Assembly (NCBI RefSeq): GCF_937891315.1
Contig: NZ_CALAGI010000096.1
Coordinates: 1 to 28,271, forward strand
Length of the DNA stretch: 28,271 bases
From: an uncultured Amaricoccus sp.
GTDB taxonomy: Bacteria > Pseudomonadota > Alphaproteobacteria > Rhodobacterales > Rhodobacteraceae
Direction: 5' to 3'
Every line of letters starts with the position of its first letter. Positions within the stretch are counted from its first letter, which is position 1. Of this stretch, positions 15,514 to 23,397 are shown in pieces. Under the pieces are notes generated by a model. It did not search any database, was not told the DNA's origin, and worked only from the letters and a program-made list of their open reading frames with translations. The position numbers and the translations under genes are program-made.

Positions 15514-16254
15514 TCAGAGCTGGGCCATCACCGCGTCGGAGATCTCGAAATTGCCGGTGACGGACTGCACGTCGTCATCGTCCTCCAGCGCCTCGATCAG
15601 CTTCATCAGCGATTGCGCGGCCTCCAGATCGAGTTCGGTGACCGTGCGGGGCTTCCAGACGAGCTTGGTCGACTCCGCCTCGCCGAGCGAGGTTTCGAGC
15701 GCCGTCGAGACGTCGTTCAGATCCTCGACCGCGCACCAGATGACATGCTCCTCCTCGGAGCTCTCGACATCCTCGGCGCCGGATTCGATCGCGGCTTCCA
15801 TCACCTTGTCGGCGTCGCCCGCGGACGGCCCGTAGACGATCTGGCCCACACGGTCGAACATGAAGCTGACGGACCCCGTCTCGCCGAGATTGCCGCCGCG
15901 CTTGGTGAAGGTGGAGCGCACGTTCGAGGCGGTGCGGTTGCGGTTGTCGGTCATCGCCTCGACGATGATCGCGACGCCACTCGGGCCGTAGCCTTCATAG
16001 CGGATTTCCTCGTAGTTTTCCGAATCACCGGCGATCGACTTCCGGATCGCCCGGTCGATATTGTCCTTGGGCATGGAGACCGCCTTGGCCTCCTTCACCG
16101 CGAGGCGCAGGCGCGGGTTCTTGTCCGGATCCGGGTCGCCCATCTTCGCGGCCACCGTGATCTCCTTTGACAGCTTGGAGAAAAGCTTGGCGCGCACCGC
16201 GTCCTGCCGGCCCTTGCGGTGCTGGATATTTGCCCATTTCGAATGTCCGGCCAT
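15514..16254 (-). CDS. yebC: YebC/PmpR family protein
   Basis: A 246-residue protein with the family's unmistakable start MAGHSKWANIQHRKGRQD, the central GYGPSGVAIIVEAMTDNRNRTASNVR block and the ...FTKRGGNLGETGSVSFMFDR segment. Length equals the family norm. YebC proteins were described as transcription regulators (PmpR) and more recently as factors that help ribosomes through difficult sequences such as proline runs; the translation role is known for some members. GGAGG precedes the ATG. A promoter-like element at 16290-16319 lies over the end of the upstream transporter gene. Confidence 0.96.
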   Translation of the reverse strand: MAGHSKWANIQHRKGRQDAVRAKLFSKLSKEITVAAKMGDPDPDKNPRLRLAVKEAKAVSMPKDNIDRAIRKSIAGDSENYEEIRYEGYGPSGVAIIVEAMTDNRNRTASNVRSTFTKRGGNLGETGSVSFMFDRVGQIVYGPSAGDADKVMEAAIESGAEDVESSEEEHVIWCAVEDLNDVSTALETSLGEAESTKLVWKPRTVTELDLEAAQSLMKLIEALEDDDDVQSVTGNFEISDAVMAQL

Positions 16255-16289
16255 CGCGACCTCCGTCTTCCGTCCTCGCCGTGGCGCGT

Positions 16290-16319
16290 CCTATACGTCA
16301 CGCCCCGGCTCGGGTTCAA
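16290..16319 (-). promoter_or_regulatory. Candidate promoter of yebC
   Basis: On the minus strand TTGAAC (16319-16314) and TATAGG (16295-16290) are separated by 18 bases and match the housekeeping consensus at four of six positions each. The -10 box overlaps the stop codon of the DMT transporter gene, so yebC could be transcribed on its own as well as by read-through. Confidence 0.45.
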
Positions 16320-17229
16320 GCGGGCTTGGTCGGGGTCGCGGCTGGACCAGCGCCACCCCGACCAGCATCAGCCCGAGGGCCAGCCAGACCGCGACTCCAT
16401 AGCGCTCGCCGAGCAGGACCATCGACCAGACCACGCCGAAGCCGGTCACCAGATAGGCGATCTGGCTCGCAAATACCGACCCCGCCTGCCCGATCAGCCA
16501 GACATAGCCCGAATAGGCGAGGGCGTTCAGCACGCCCGAGATCACCACCGCCCATTCCGCCGCGCCCCAGGGCCAACCTCGCGGCGGCCGCTGGCCGGTG
16601 ATCTCGGCCAGCGGCCAGCAGACCGCGAGCAGCAGCAGCGCGGTCCCGAACAGCAGCTGGAACGGGTGCAATCCGTGCGATCCGCGCCAGGCGAGATAGC
16701 TCGCCTCGACCGCGTAGCTCACTGGCGCGATCAGCGCGAGCAGCACCGCTCCGGTCGCGACCGTCCCGCCGTGCGCGCCGGGCAGCGCGATCACCACGAT
16801 CGCGCCGGCCCCGAGCAGCACGCCGAGCGCGCGGCGCGCGTCAGGCCGCTCGAAACCGACGGCGAGCGCGATCGGCAATACGAACATCGGCACCGCGGCG
16901 ACAATGATCGCGCGCACCCCGCCCGGCAGCCAGGCGGCGGTCAGGAAGCTGAAATACCCGGGCAGCGCCGCCCCGAAGAAGGCAACCACGACCATGAGCC
17001 CGAAATGCCGGCGATCCAGCGCCACCGGCAGACGCAGCCCGCGCATGAGCAGCAGCAGAAGACCCGCCATGATCGCATTCTGCCAGACGAGGATCCCGAG
17101 CGGCTTGTATCCCGTCGAGACCGCGACCAGCATCAGCGGCACCGTCAGGCCCCAGATGGCGCCGAGGGCGACCAGCGCCGCCACCGCCACGAGACGCGAA
17201 ACGGGGCGTGAACCTTGGTCGTCGCCCAT
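16291..17229 (-). CDS. EamA/DMT family transporter
   Basis: A 312-residue membrane protein with two EamA repeats and about ten helices. The first helix reads LVALGAIWGLTVPLMLVAV; the typical end-of-repeat signature appears as VLLGERYGVAVWLALGLMLVGVAL in the second half. The substrate is unknown. The start is taken as the ATG at 17229, one base after the stop codon of ymdB, so translation is probably coupled; an upstream in-frame ATG at 17319 lies within ymdB and adds only a basic, non-family segment. It is distinct from the other DMT gene at 2533-3393. Confidence 0.85.
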   Translation of the reverse strand: MGDDQGSRPVSRLVAVAALVALGAIWGLTVPLMLVAVSTGYKPLGILVWQNAIMAGLLLLLMRGLRLPVALDRRHFGLMVVVAFFGAALPGYFSFLTAAWLPGGVRAIIVAAVPMFVLPIALAVGFERPDARRALGVLLGAGAIVVIALPGAHGGTVATGAVLLALIAPVSYAVEASYLAWRGSHGLHPFQLLFGTALLLLAVCWPLAEITGQRPPRGWPWGAAEWAVVISGVLNALAYSGYVWLIGQAGSVFASQIAYLVTGFGVVWSMVLLGERYGVAVWLALGLMLVGVALVQPRPRPSPLEPEPGRDV

Positions 17230-17230
17230 C

Positions 17231-18046
17231 TCAGCCCGGGGTCGCCGACGCCAACCGTCCGCCCACCCGCACCGGCGCCACGCGCCGTGCGCGCCCCGTG
17301 GCGTCGTCGGTCTCGACAAAGACTCCGCACAGGGTCGCCTCGCCCTCGGCCGGCGTGAAGCGGTTCTTCGACATGCCGGTGACGAAACGGCTGATCGGCT
17401 CGAGCTTGTCCATGCCGATCACGCTGTCATAGTCGCCGCACATGCCGGCGTCGGTCTGATAGGCGGCGCCCTTGGCAAGGATCTGGGTATCGGCCGTCGG
17501 CACATGGGTATGGGTGCCGACGACGAGGCTCGCGCGGCCATCGCACCAATGGCCGAGCGCCATTTTCTCGCTGGTCGCCTCGGCATGCACATCGACGATC
17601 ACCGCGCTCGCCAGCCCGCCGAGCGGCGCGGACTTCAGCGCCGCGTCGATCGCGGAGAATGGATCGTCGAATGGCCGGCGCATGAAGACCTGGCCGAGCA
17701 CTTGCGCCACCAGCACCTTGCGTCCGCCCGGCGCGTCGAACATCCGCGCCCCCCGCCCCGGCGCGCCCTTGGCGAAATTGAGCGGGCGCAGCACCCGCGG
17801 CTCGGTCTCGACATAGGCCAGCATGTCCTTCTGGTCGAAGGCATGGTCGCCGAGCGTCAGGCAATCGGCGCCGGCGGCCAGCAGGTCGGCGGCGTGCGCC
17901 CCGGTCAGCCCCATGCCGCCGGACGCGTTCTCGCCATTGACCACCACGAAATCCAGCGCCCATTCGGCGCGGAGCCGCGGCAGGTGCGCCGCGACCGCCG
18001 CCCGCCCGGTCCGCCCCATCACATCGCCGAGGAACAGAAGTCTCAT
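17231..18046 (-). CDS. ymdB: YmdB-like metallophosphodiesterase (TIGR00282 family)
   Basis: A 271-residue calcineurin-like phosphodiesterase. Metal-ligand motifs appear in order: GDVMGRTGR (Asp8), NGENASGGMGL (Glu39, Asn40), GDHAFD (His68), VDVHAEATSEK and VGTHTHVPTAD. In Bacillus subtilis YmdB hydrolyses 2',3'-cyclic nucleotides and affects biofilm gene expression; the role in alphaproteobacteria is not defined. It lies between the folate enzyme gene (fau) and a DMT transporter gene, with the latter translationally coupled. An 84-base gap separates it from fau, which runs in the same direction. Confidence 0.93.
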   Translation of the reverse strand: MRLLFLGDVMGRTGRAAVAAHLPRLRAEWALDFVVVNGENASGGMGLTGAHAADLLAAGADCLTLGDHAFDQKDMLAYVETEPRVLRPLNFAKGAPGRGARMFDAPGGRKVLVAQVLGQVFMRRPFDDPFSAIDAALKSAPLGGLASAVIVDVHAEATSEKMALGHWCDGRASLVVGTHTHVPTADTQILAKGAAYQTDAGMCGDYDSVIGMDKLEPISRFVTGMSKNRFTPAEGEATLCGVFVETDDATGRARRVAPVRVGGRLASATPG

Positions 18047-18130
18047 GAGCGCGCCTTAGTCGCTCGGGACGCCCGCGTCCAGCCGTCGCACCGCCGATCG
18101 AATCGCGAAAACCGGCGGCGAGGGCGCGGA

Positions 18131-18706
18131 TCAGACCGGCAGGCGCGCCCCGGTCTCGGTCACCACCCCGTCGAGCACCGCGTCGGTCAACGCGCGCGGC
18201 ACCTCCGGCACCAGCTGGCGCTCGTAGGCGAAACCATAGCCCCAGGCCATGCGTCGCGCCCGCAGGGCATGCAAGGTGCGGTCGTAGAAGCCGCCACCAT
18301 AGCCCAGCCGATTGCCATAGCTGTCGAAGGCGAGCAGCGGCACCAGCAGGATGTCGGGTTCCAGCTCCTCGCCCTCCGCCGGAACCGATACGCCGAACGG
18401 CCCGGGCACCAGCGTCGCGTCCGGGGTCCAGGCGCGGAAGCGAAGCGGCTGGCGCGGCGCCTCGATCACCGGCACACAGAGCCGGTAGCCAAGCCCGTGC
18501 AGCGCCAGCATCGCCGGCATCGGGTCGAGCTCGGTCCGGATCGGCAGATAGCCCGAGACCACCCGCGCCTCGCGCAGGGCGGCGACTACCGTCAGTACAT
18601 GCCCCGCGGCCCGGCGCGCCGCGCCGACACCCTCGGCGTGGGCCTGGGCGCGGGCTTCGAAGGCGGCGGTCCGCGCGACCTTCTTCGCCTCCGCCGAATC
18701 GCTCAC
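18131..18706 (-). CDS. fau: 5-formyltetrahydrofolate cyclo-ligase
   Basis: A 191-residue protein from a GTG at 18706 (a TTG one codon upstream is also possible). Family motifs are VVSGYLPIRTELDP (substrate and ATP side), PGPFGVSVP, LLVPLLAFDSYGNRLGYGGGFYDR and the C-terminal W-G-Y-G-FAYERQL segment. The enzyme converts 5-formyltetrahydrofolate with ATP to 5,10-methenyltetrahydrofolate. No strong ribosome site is visible. Its position directly downstream of the 6S RNA-like gene copies the ssrS-fau(ygfA) arrangement known from many proteobacteria, where both are often on one transcript. Confidence 0.93.
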   Translation of the reverse strand: MSDSAEAKKVARTAAFEARAQAHAEGVGAARRAAGHVLTVVAALREARVVSGYLPIRTELDPMPAMLALHGLGYRLCVPVIEAPRQPLRFRAWTPDATLVPGPFGVSVPAEGEELEPDILLVPLLAFDSYGNRLGYGGGFYDRTLHALRARRMAWGYGFAYERQLVPEVPRALTDAVLDGVVTETGARLPV

Positions 18707-18724
18707 CAATACGTCAGCGCCATC

Positions 18725-18899
18725 GCGGCAAGGGCGGCGGGCCCGGCGCGACCGTTGGAGCAACTAATCCTTGAGAGCCTGGTGTCCCAGGTGGGCGCCA
18801 GATGCGATAGGCCAGGACCAGTCACAGAGCCAGCTCCCTCAAGAATGTTTACGGCCACTAGGATTTGGGCCCCTCACGGGAAGGCTAGAACCCGCCACC
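18725..18899 (-). ncRNA. ssrS: 6S RNA (SsrS) candidate
   Basis: The minus-strand sequence folds into one long interrupted rod, as 6S RNA does. Closing stem: GGTGGCGGG (18899-18891) with CCCGCCGCC (18741-18733), eight Watson-Crick pairs and one wobble. Central part: AATC pairs with GATT, with a large unpaired 5' side reading about CTAGTGGCCGTAAACATT. Then CTTGAG pairs with CTCAAG, and GTCC with GGAC towards the tip. The length, about 175 bases, and location directly upstream of fau fit. 6S RNA mimics an open promoter and binds RNA polymerase holoenzyme with the housekeeping sigma factor. Ends are approximate. Other structured RNAs (SRP RNA, tmRNA) lack this layout. Confidence 0.8.
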
Positions 18900-18903
18900 G
18901 CCG

Positions 18904-18932
18904 AATGTAGCGCCGATGCGTCGCGATTTGAA
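18904..18932 (-). promoter_or_regulatory. Promoter of the 6S RNA candidate
   Basis: TTCAAA (18932-18927) and TACATT (18909-18904) on the minus strand with a 17-base spacer, each four of six to the housekeeping consensus. The predicted start, about seven bases on, coincides with the 5' end of the closing stem of the RNA, which strengthens both calls. Confidence 0.5.
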
Positions 18933-18942
18933 GCCCGCTCCT

Positions 18943-18996
18943 GAAAATCGCCGCGGCATCCCGGGCGGACACGCCGGCCGATGGATCGAGCCGCGG
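18943..18996 (-). terminator. Possible terminator after the moeB-like gene
   Basis: CCGCGGC (18996-18990, minus strand) and GCCGCGG (18957-18951) are a perfect 7-bp inverted repeat with a GC-rich interior, followed on the minus strand by GATTTTC. The loop is long (32 bases), so this is only a candidate. Confidence 0.25.
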
Positions 18997-18997
18997 T

Positions 18998-19774
18998 CTA
19001 GGGGGCCCGCGTCGCGCCGCCGATCCCGCCGCAAACCGCGCAGTCGGCGCGGGCGTGGACGCCGATCCGTCGCGTCTCGCCGTGGAGACCGTCGAAGAGA
19101 AGCAGCCGGCCGCGCGCGACCTCGCCGGCGCCGGAGATCAGCTTGATCGCCTCGAGCGCCAGCATCGACCCGATCACGCCGGGCAGCGCGCCGACGACAC
19201 CCGCCTCGGCGCAGCTCGGCGCCAGCCCGGCCGCGGGCGGCTCGGGGAAGAGGCAGGCATAGCAGGGACCGCCGCGCGCCGGATCGAACAGCGTGACCTG
19301 TCCCTCCCACTGGCTCATCGCCGCCGAGAGCAGCGGCTTCTTCGCCGCGACGCAGGCGGCGTTGACGAAATAACGCGTCGGAAAGTTGTCGCCGCCATCG
19401 AGCACGAGGTCATAGCCCGCCACCAGGCCATCCACGTTGCCCGCCTCGAGCCGCGTCGCGTACCCCTCCACCACGACGCCGGGATTGAGCGCCCCGAGCA
19501 CGCGCGCCGCCGTCGCCACCTTGGGCGCGCCGACGTCGGAGGTGGTGAACAGGATCTGCCGCTGCAGGTTCGAAAGACTGACCGCGTCGTCGTCGATGAT
19601 GCCGAGCGTGCCGACGCCCGCCGCCGCGAGGTAGAGCAGCGCGGGAGCCCCGATCCCGCCGGCGCCGACCATCAGCACCCGCGCCGCGCGCAGCCGCCGC
19701 TGCCCCGGCCCGCCGATTTCGCGCAGCGCGATATGGCGCGCATAGCGGGTCAGTTCGTCCGGTGCGAGGCTCAT
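18998..19774 (-). CDS. moeB: MoeB/ThiF/HesA family adenylyltransferase
   Basis: A 258-residue E1-like activating enzyme without a rhodanese domain. It begins with RYARHIALREIGGPGQRRL, has the nucleotide-binding VGAGGIGAPALLYLAAAG at 36-53, D-D-D-x-V-x-x-S-N-L-Q-R-Q at 61-73, and DGGDNFPTRYFVN. Zinc ligands are Cys171 and Cys174 (CYAC) and Cys245 and Cys248 (CAVC). Cys188 in PSCAEAGV is the usual catalytic-loop cysteine. Such enzymes adenylate the C-terminus of MoaD or ThiS for molybdopterin or thiamine synthesis; which one cannot be decided here, as no moaD or thiS is nearby. Its ATG overlaps the dut stop (ATGA). Confidence 0.92.
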   Translation of the reverse strand: MSLAPDELTRYARHIALREIGGPGQRRLRAARVLMVGAGGIGAPALLYLAAAGVGTLGIIDDDAVSLSNLQRQILFTTSDVGAPKVATAARVLGALNPGVVVEGYATRLEAGNVDGLVAGYDLVLDGGDNFPTRYFVNAACVAAKKPLLSAAMSQWEGQVTLFDPARGGPCYACLFPEPPAAGLAPSCAEAGVVGALPGVIGSMLALEAIKLISGAGEVARGRLLLFDGLHGETRRIGVHARADCAVCGGIGGATRAP

Positions 19775-20247
19775 CCCGCCCCGGTTCCGGTCGAGCCGAA
19801 ACCGCCCGCGCCGCGCTCGGTCTCGCTGAGCGACCCGACCAGCCGCGGCGTGACCCGCGTCACCGGCGCCAGCACCATCTGTGCGATCCGCGCGCCATGG
19901 GCGATCACCACCGGTTCCGATCCGAGATTGATGACGATGACCCCGAGCTCGCCGCGATAGTCGCAATCGATGGTCCCCGGACTGTTGACCAGCGCCAGCC
20001 CGTGCCGCAGCGCGAGGCCGGAGCGCGGCCGCATCTGCGCCTCGTAGCCTTCGGGGATTTCCAGCGCGAGGCCGGTCGGCACCAGCGCCCGCCGCCCCGG
20101 CGCGAGCGTCAGCCCGGCGACCCGCTCCTCCGGCGCGAGATTGGCCGAGATATCGAGCCCCGCCGCCCCGGCCGTCGCATAGGATGGCAGCGGCAGCGCC
20201 GGGTCGCGCCCCGGCAAGCATAGAAGCCCGAGGACCAGCCCGCTCAT
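19771..20247 (-). CDS. dut: dUTP diphosphatase
   Basis: A 158-residue trimeric-type dUTPase. All five motifs can be read: AGAAGLDISAN (27-37), RPRSGLALRHG (73-83), GTIDCDYRGELGVIVINLG (91-109, catalytic Asp94), GARIAQMVLAPV (118-129) and the flexible C-terminal RGAGGFGSTG (145-154), which closes over the active site. It hydrolyses dUTP to dUMP, keeping uracil out of DNA and feeding thymidylate synthesis. The start at 20247 overlaps the coaBC stop by four bases (ATGA), and its own stop overlaps the moeB-like start in the same way, so the three genes form one translationally coupled operon. Confidence 0.96.
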   Translation of the reverse strand: MSGLVLGLLCLPGRDPALPLPSYATAGAAGLDISANLAPEERVAGLTLAPGRRALVPTGLALEIPEGYEAQMRPRSGLALRHGLALVNSPGTIDCDYRGELGVIVINLGSEPVVIAHGARIAQMVLAPVTRVTPRLVGSLSETERGAGGFGSTGTGAG

Positions 20248-21440
20248 GCGAGGGCCGCGGCGATCCGGTCGGCCAGTGCCTCGGCCGTCGCTTCCTTGGA
20301 CATGCGCGGCCACGGTTCGACCCCGGCCTCGGTGATCAGCGTCACCGCGTTCTCCGTCCCGCCCATGATGCCGGTCGCGGGACTGACGTCGTTCGCGACC
20401 AGCCAGTCGCAGCCCTTGCGCGCCCGCTTCGCCGCCGCGTTGGCGAGCATGTCGTCGGTCTCGGCTGCGAAGCCGATGACAAGGCGCGGCCGTCCTTCGC
20501 TTCGTCGGGCGACGGACTTCAGGATGTCCGGGTTCTCGACAAGATCGAACACCGGCGGGCGCCCGGACGCGTCCTTCTTCAGTTTCGAGTCGCGCCGCGT
20601 CGCCACGTGCCAGTCGGCCACGGCGGCGGCGAAGATGGCGCAGTCGGCCGGCAGCGCGGCCTCGACCGCCGCCAGCATCTCGCGCGCGGTCTCGACCTCG
20701 TGGATCTCGCAGCCCATGGGCCGCGGCGCATCGGCCGGACCGGTGACGAAGCTGACCCGCGCCCCGCGCCGGGCGAGCGCGGCGGCGATCGCCCCGCCCT
20801 GCCGGCCCGAGGAGCGGTTGGCAATGTAGCGCACGGGGTCGATCGCCTCATGCGTCGGACCGGAAGTCACCAGCACGTGCCGGCCGGTGAGCGAACCACC
20901 GCCGAGTGCCGCGTCTATCGCGCCAAGGATCGCCGGCGGCTCGGCCATGCGGCCCGGCCCGAACTCGCCGCAGGCCATCGGCCCCTCGTCCGGCCCGACG
21001 ACGAGCGTGCCGTCCGCCACCAGTGTCGCGAGATTGCGGCGGGTCGCGGGGTGCAGCCACATGCGGACATTCATCGCCGGCGCGACGAGGACGCGCTTGT
21101 CGGTGGCCAGAAGCAGCGTGCTCGCGAGATCGTTGGCATGGCCATGCGCGAACTTCGCCATCAGGTCGGCGGTGGCGGGCGCCACGACCACCAGGTCGGC
21201 GGCGCGCGAGAGCTCGATATGGCCCATCTCCGCCTCGTCCGTCAGGTCGAAGAGCTCGGAAAAGACCTTATGGCCGGCGAGGGCGGCGAGCGACAGCGGC
21301 GTCACGAATTCCGCGCCCGCCGCGGTCAGTACCGGGACCACCTCGGCGTCCGCCTTGCGCAGCAGGCGGACGAGCTCGAGGCTCTTGTAGGCGGCGATGC
21401 CGCCGCCGACGACCAACAGGATCCTTCGCCCGGCCAGCAT
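20244..21440 (-). CDS. coaBC: Bifunctional phosphopantothenoylcysteine decarboxylase / phosphopantothenate-cysteine ligase
   Basis: A 398-residue fusion. The flavin-dependent CoaC half (about 1-178) has VGGGIAAYK, His74 in GHIELSR, the PAMN motif at 121-124 and Cys157 in ACGEFG. The CoaB half (about 184-398) has TSGPTHEAIDPVRYIANRSSG and AAVADWH. It carries out steps two and three of coenzyme A synthesis from 4'-phosphopantothenate. It is first in the coaBC-dut-moeB-like operon, as in many proteobacteria for coaBC-dut. Upstream (21441-21547) a weak TTGAAC-17-TAGGGA pair is the only promoter hint seen. Confidence 0.96.
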   Translation of the reverse strand: MLAGRRILLVVGGGIAAYKSLELVRLLRKADAEVVPVLTAAGAEFVTPLSLAALAGHKVFSELFDLTDEAEMGHIELSRAADLVVVAPATADLMAKFAHGHANDLASTLLLATDKRVLVAPAMNVRMWLHPATRRNLATLVADGTLVVGPDEGPMACGEFGPGRMAEPPAILGAIDAALGGGSLTGRHVLVTSGPTHEAIDPVRYIANRSSGRQGGAIAAALARRGARVSFVTGPADAPRPMGCEIHEVETAREMLAAVEAALPADCAIFAAAVADWHVATRRDSKLKKDASGRPPVFDLVENPDILKSVARRSEGRPRLVIGFAAETDDMLANAAAKRARKGCDWLVANDVSPATGIMGGTENAVTLITEAGVEPWPRMSKEATAEALADRIAAALA

Positions 21441-21547
21441 GTCCCGCCCCTCGCGCGCCTCTCGTTCCCGGATCCCTAGTCGCCTTGGGCGGCCCGTTCA
21501 AGGGACACTTGAGACAGCCCAATAATTTCAGAATGTTAGCCAGAAGC

Positions 21548-22369
21548 TCAGGGCAGAGTCGCGCAGGGGTCGGCCCGCGCCGGCGCCGGAGCGAGAAGCA
21601 CCCCGTCGAACCGCTCCTCGGCGTCCGGCGGCGCCTCGAACTGGCCGAGCGTCACCACCCGCAGATCCGGCTCGGCGACGGCGATCGCCGCCGGGGCGCC
21701 GCGCAGCTTGTCGGCATGACCGCTGCCCGCGATCACCACCACCTGCCCGCCGCCGGTCATGGTGCGCGCCCAGATCGCCGCGTCGGCGAGGCCCGCGTCG
21801 CGAAACCGCTGGACCTCGATCATTCCGGGCAACCGGTCGGCCGCGACCTTGCCACAATGCGCCGCGGTGAACAGCCGCGAGCGCACCGCCAGTTCGGCGC
21901 GGGCCAGCGGCCGATCGAGGCCGTAGATCGTCGCGTCCGGCCCGAAGGCGGCGGCCGCGCCCTCGACCCCGGCGCGGCGGACATCGACCGCCGGCTGGCT
22001 GGCGCCGAACACCGTGGCGCCCGGCGCCGCCGCCAGGATCGCGGCGTAGTAGCCGAAGTCCGGCCGACCGGTGACGTCCCAATGCATCACTCGGGCAATG
22101 TCGCCGGCCGGCGCGCCATTGGCACGCAGATCGTTGATCTCGCCCTCGGCCAACTGCGGAAACATCTCGAAAACCAGCGCGGCGGGACGCAGCGCGGCGA
22201 CGATCTCCGCCTGCGTGGCATGATGGGTGGGATTGTCGTGAATCTCGCCCAGGATGACCACGTCGGCGTCCCGTGCCTTTTCAAGGAAACGCGGCAGCTC
22301 CGAAGCATCGACCGCGACCGCCAGAAACAGACAGAGGAGCGCGCTCGCGGCGCCAATCAGCACTCGCAT
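21548..22369 (-). CDS. ChaN-like exported haem-binding/Tiki-superfamily protein (DUF399)
   Basis: A 273-residue protein with a signal peptide (about 1-22). The mature part starts LPRFLEKARDADVVILGEIHDNPTHHATQ; the GE-H-D-x-x-x-HH block at 41-50 and the later GSGHADKL are the hallmark of the ChaN/Tiki (EreA-like) superfamily. Campylobacter ChaN binds haem, and other superfamily members are peptidases or esterases; the role here is open. The signal has a cysteine but no proper lipobox, so it is likely periplasmic rather than a lipoprotein. The start at 22369 is fixed by an excellent ribosome site AGGAGGGAGCC; an in-frame ATG further upstream is rejected. Confidence 0.85.
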   Translation of the reverse strand: MRVLIGAASALLCLFLAVAVDASELPRFLEKARDADVVILGEIHDNPTHHATQAEIVAALRPAALVFEMFPQLAEGEINDLRANGAPAGDIARVMHWDVTGRPDFGYYAAILAAAPGATVFGASQPAVDVRRAGVEGAAAAFGPDATIYGLDRPLARAELAVRSRLFTAAHCGKVAADRLPGMIEVQRFRDAGLADAAIWARTMTGGGQVVVIAGSGHADKLRGAPAAIAVAEPDLRVVTLGQFEAPPDAEERFDGVLLAPAPARADPCATLP

Positions 22370-22447
22370 GGCTCCCTCCTCGATCATGGTCCGCCGCCGG
22401 AGCGGCGGGATCAATATGGCATGACGCCCGATCAGGGTCACGTGATT

Positions 22448-23329
22448 TCAGGCGTTGGCCAGCGTCTCGGCGGCGGAACCACTAACGGTTTCAAGGCGTT
22501 TGCGCAATTTCGTCAGGGCCTGGGCTTCGAGCTGACGGATGCGCTCCTTGCTGAGACCGAGCTCCTGGCCAAGGCTTTCCAGCGTCCGGGGCTCGTCGCG
22601 CAGCTTGCGCTCGACGACGATCATCCGCTCACGCGCGTTCAGCGAGGACAGCGCCTCGGCCAGCCAGCCCCGAGCGCGCGCGAGATCGGCGTTCCGCACC
22701 ACCGTCTCGGCCGCCTGGGGCGCGTCGTCGGGCAGCGTTTCCATCCATTCGCGCCCCTCCTCACCGGCCTGCTGGGCGTTGAGCGAGAAGTCCGCGCCCG
22801 ACAGGCGCGCGTCCATCATCTCGACATCGCGCAGCGGCACCCGGATCTCCTCGGCGATCATCTCGCGCAACCGCTGGCTGTCGAGCACCTCGCCATTCGC
22901 TCCCGCCTCGCGCTCGATCTTCGCCCGCACCCGGCGCAGGTTGAAGAACAGCGCCTTCTGCGACGAGGTCGAGCCGGTGCGCACCATCGACCAGTTGCGC
23001 ATCACATAGTCCTGGATCGAGGCCTTGATCCACCAGACGGCATAGGTGGAGAAGCGTACGCCGCGGTCGGGATCGAACTTCTCGGCCGCCTTCATCAGCC
23101 CGACCCCCGCCTCCTGGATCAGGTCGGGCATGGGCGCGCCATAACGGCGATACTTCGACGCCATGGAGATCGCCAGCCGCATATAGGCGTTGACCAGCCG
23201 ATGCAGCGCGCGTTCGTCGCCATGGTCACGCCAGGCCCGAGCCAGCGCCAGCTCGGTCTCGGCATCGAGCATCTCGGCGCCCATCGCGCGCCTAGTGACG
23301 GTCCGTGTGCCCGCGTCGTCGAATGCCAT
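22448..23329 (-). CDS. rpoH: RNA polymerase sigma-32 family factor (RpoH, RpoHII-like)
   Basis: A 293-residue group-3 sigma factor. Region 2 spans about residues 40-112 (LVNAYMRLAISMASKYRRYG; LIQEAGVGLMKAAEKFD; RFSTYAVWWIKASIQDYVMRNW). The RpoH box is QKALFFNLR at 124-132, diagnostic for heat-shock sigma factors. Region 4 is at about 225-282 with a helix-turn-helix ending LGLSKERIRQLEAQALTKLR. Rhodobacterales have two RpoH proteins; RpoHII serves the singlet-oxygen response and is driven by RpoE. The RpoE-like promoter found upstream favours RpoHII. GGAGG lies seven bases before the ATG. Confidence 0.95.
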   Translation of the reverse strand: MAFDDAGTRTVTRRAMGAEMLDAETELALARAWRDHGDERALHRLVNAYMRLAISMASKYRRYGAPMPDLIQEAGVGLMKAAEKFDPDRGVRFSTYAVWWIKASIQDYVMRNWSMVRTGSTSSQKALFFNLRRVRAKIEREAGANGEVLDSQRLREMIAEEIRVPLRDVEMMDARLSGADFSLNAQQAGEEGREWMETLPDDAPQAAETVVRNADLARARGWLAEALSSLNARERMIVVERKLRDEPRTLESLGQELGLSKERIRQLEAQALTKLRKRLETVSGSAAETLANA

Positions 23330-23358
23330 CCGCCAACCTCCACACCAAACCGGGGGTC

Positions 23359-23376
23359 CGTGTTCGCGTGAACACG
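23359..23376. repeat. Perfect inverted repeat in the rpoH leader
   Basis: CGTGTTC and GAACACG flank GCGT, giving 7-bp arms with a 4-base centre. It lies 30 bases upstream of the rpoH start codon and downstream of the RpoE-like promoter, so it is in the transcribed leader: either an operator for a dimeric repressor or an RNA hairpin. Confidence 0.7.
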
Positions 23377-23397
23377 ATCTTAACCCTCGCCATTATC

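Noticed and set aside
18704..18724. Six-codon leader-like frame (MALTYW) overlapping the fau start
   Set aside because: Too short, no ribosome site, and most likely chance next to the 3' end of the 6S RNA.
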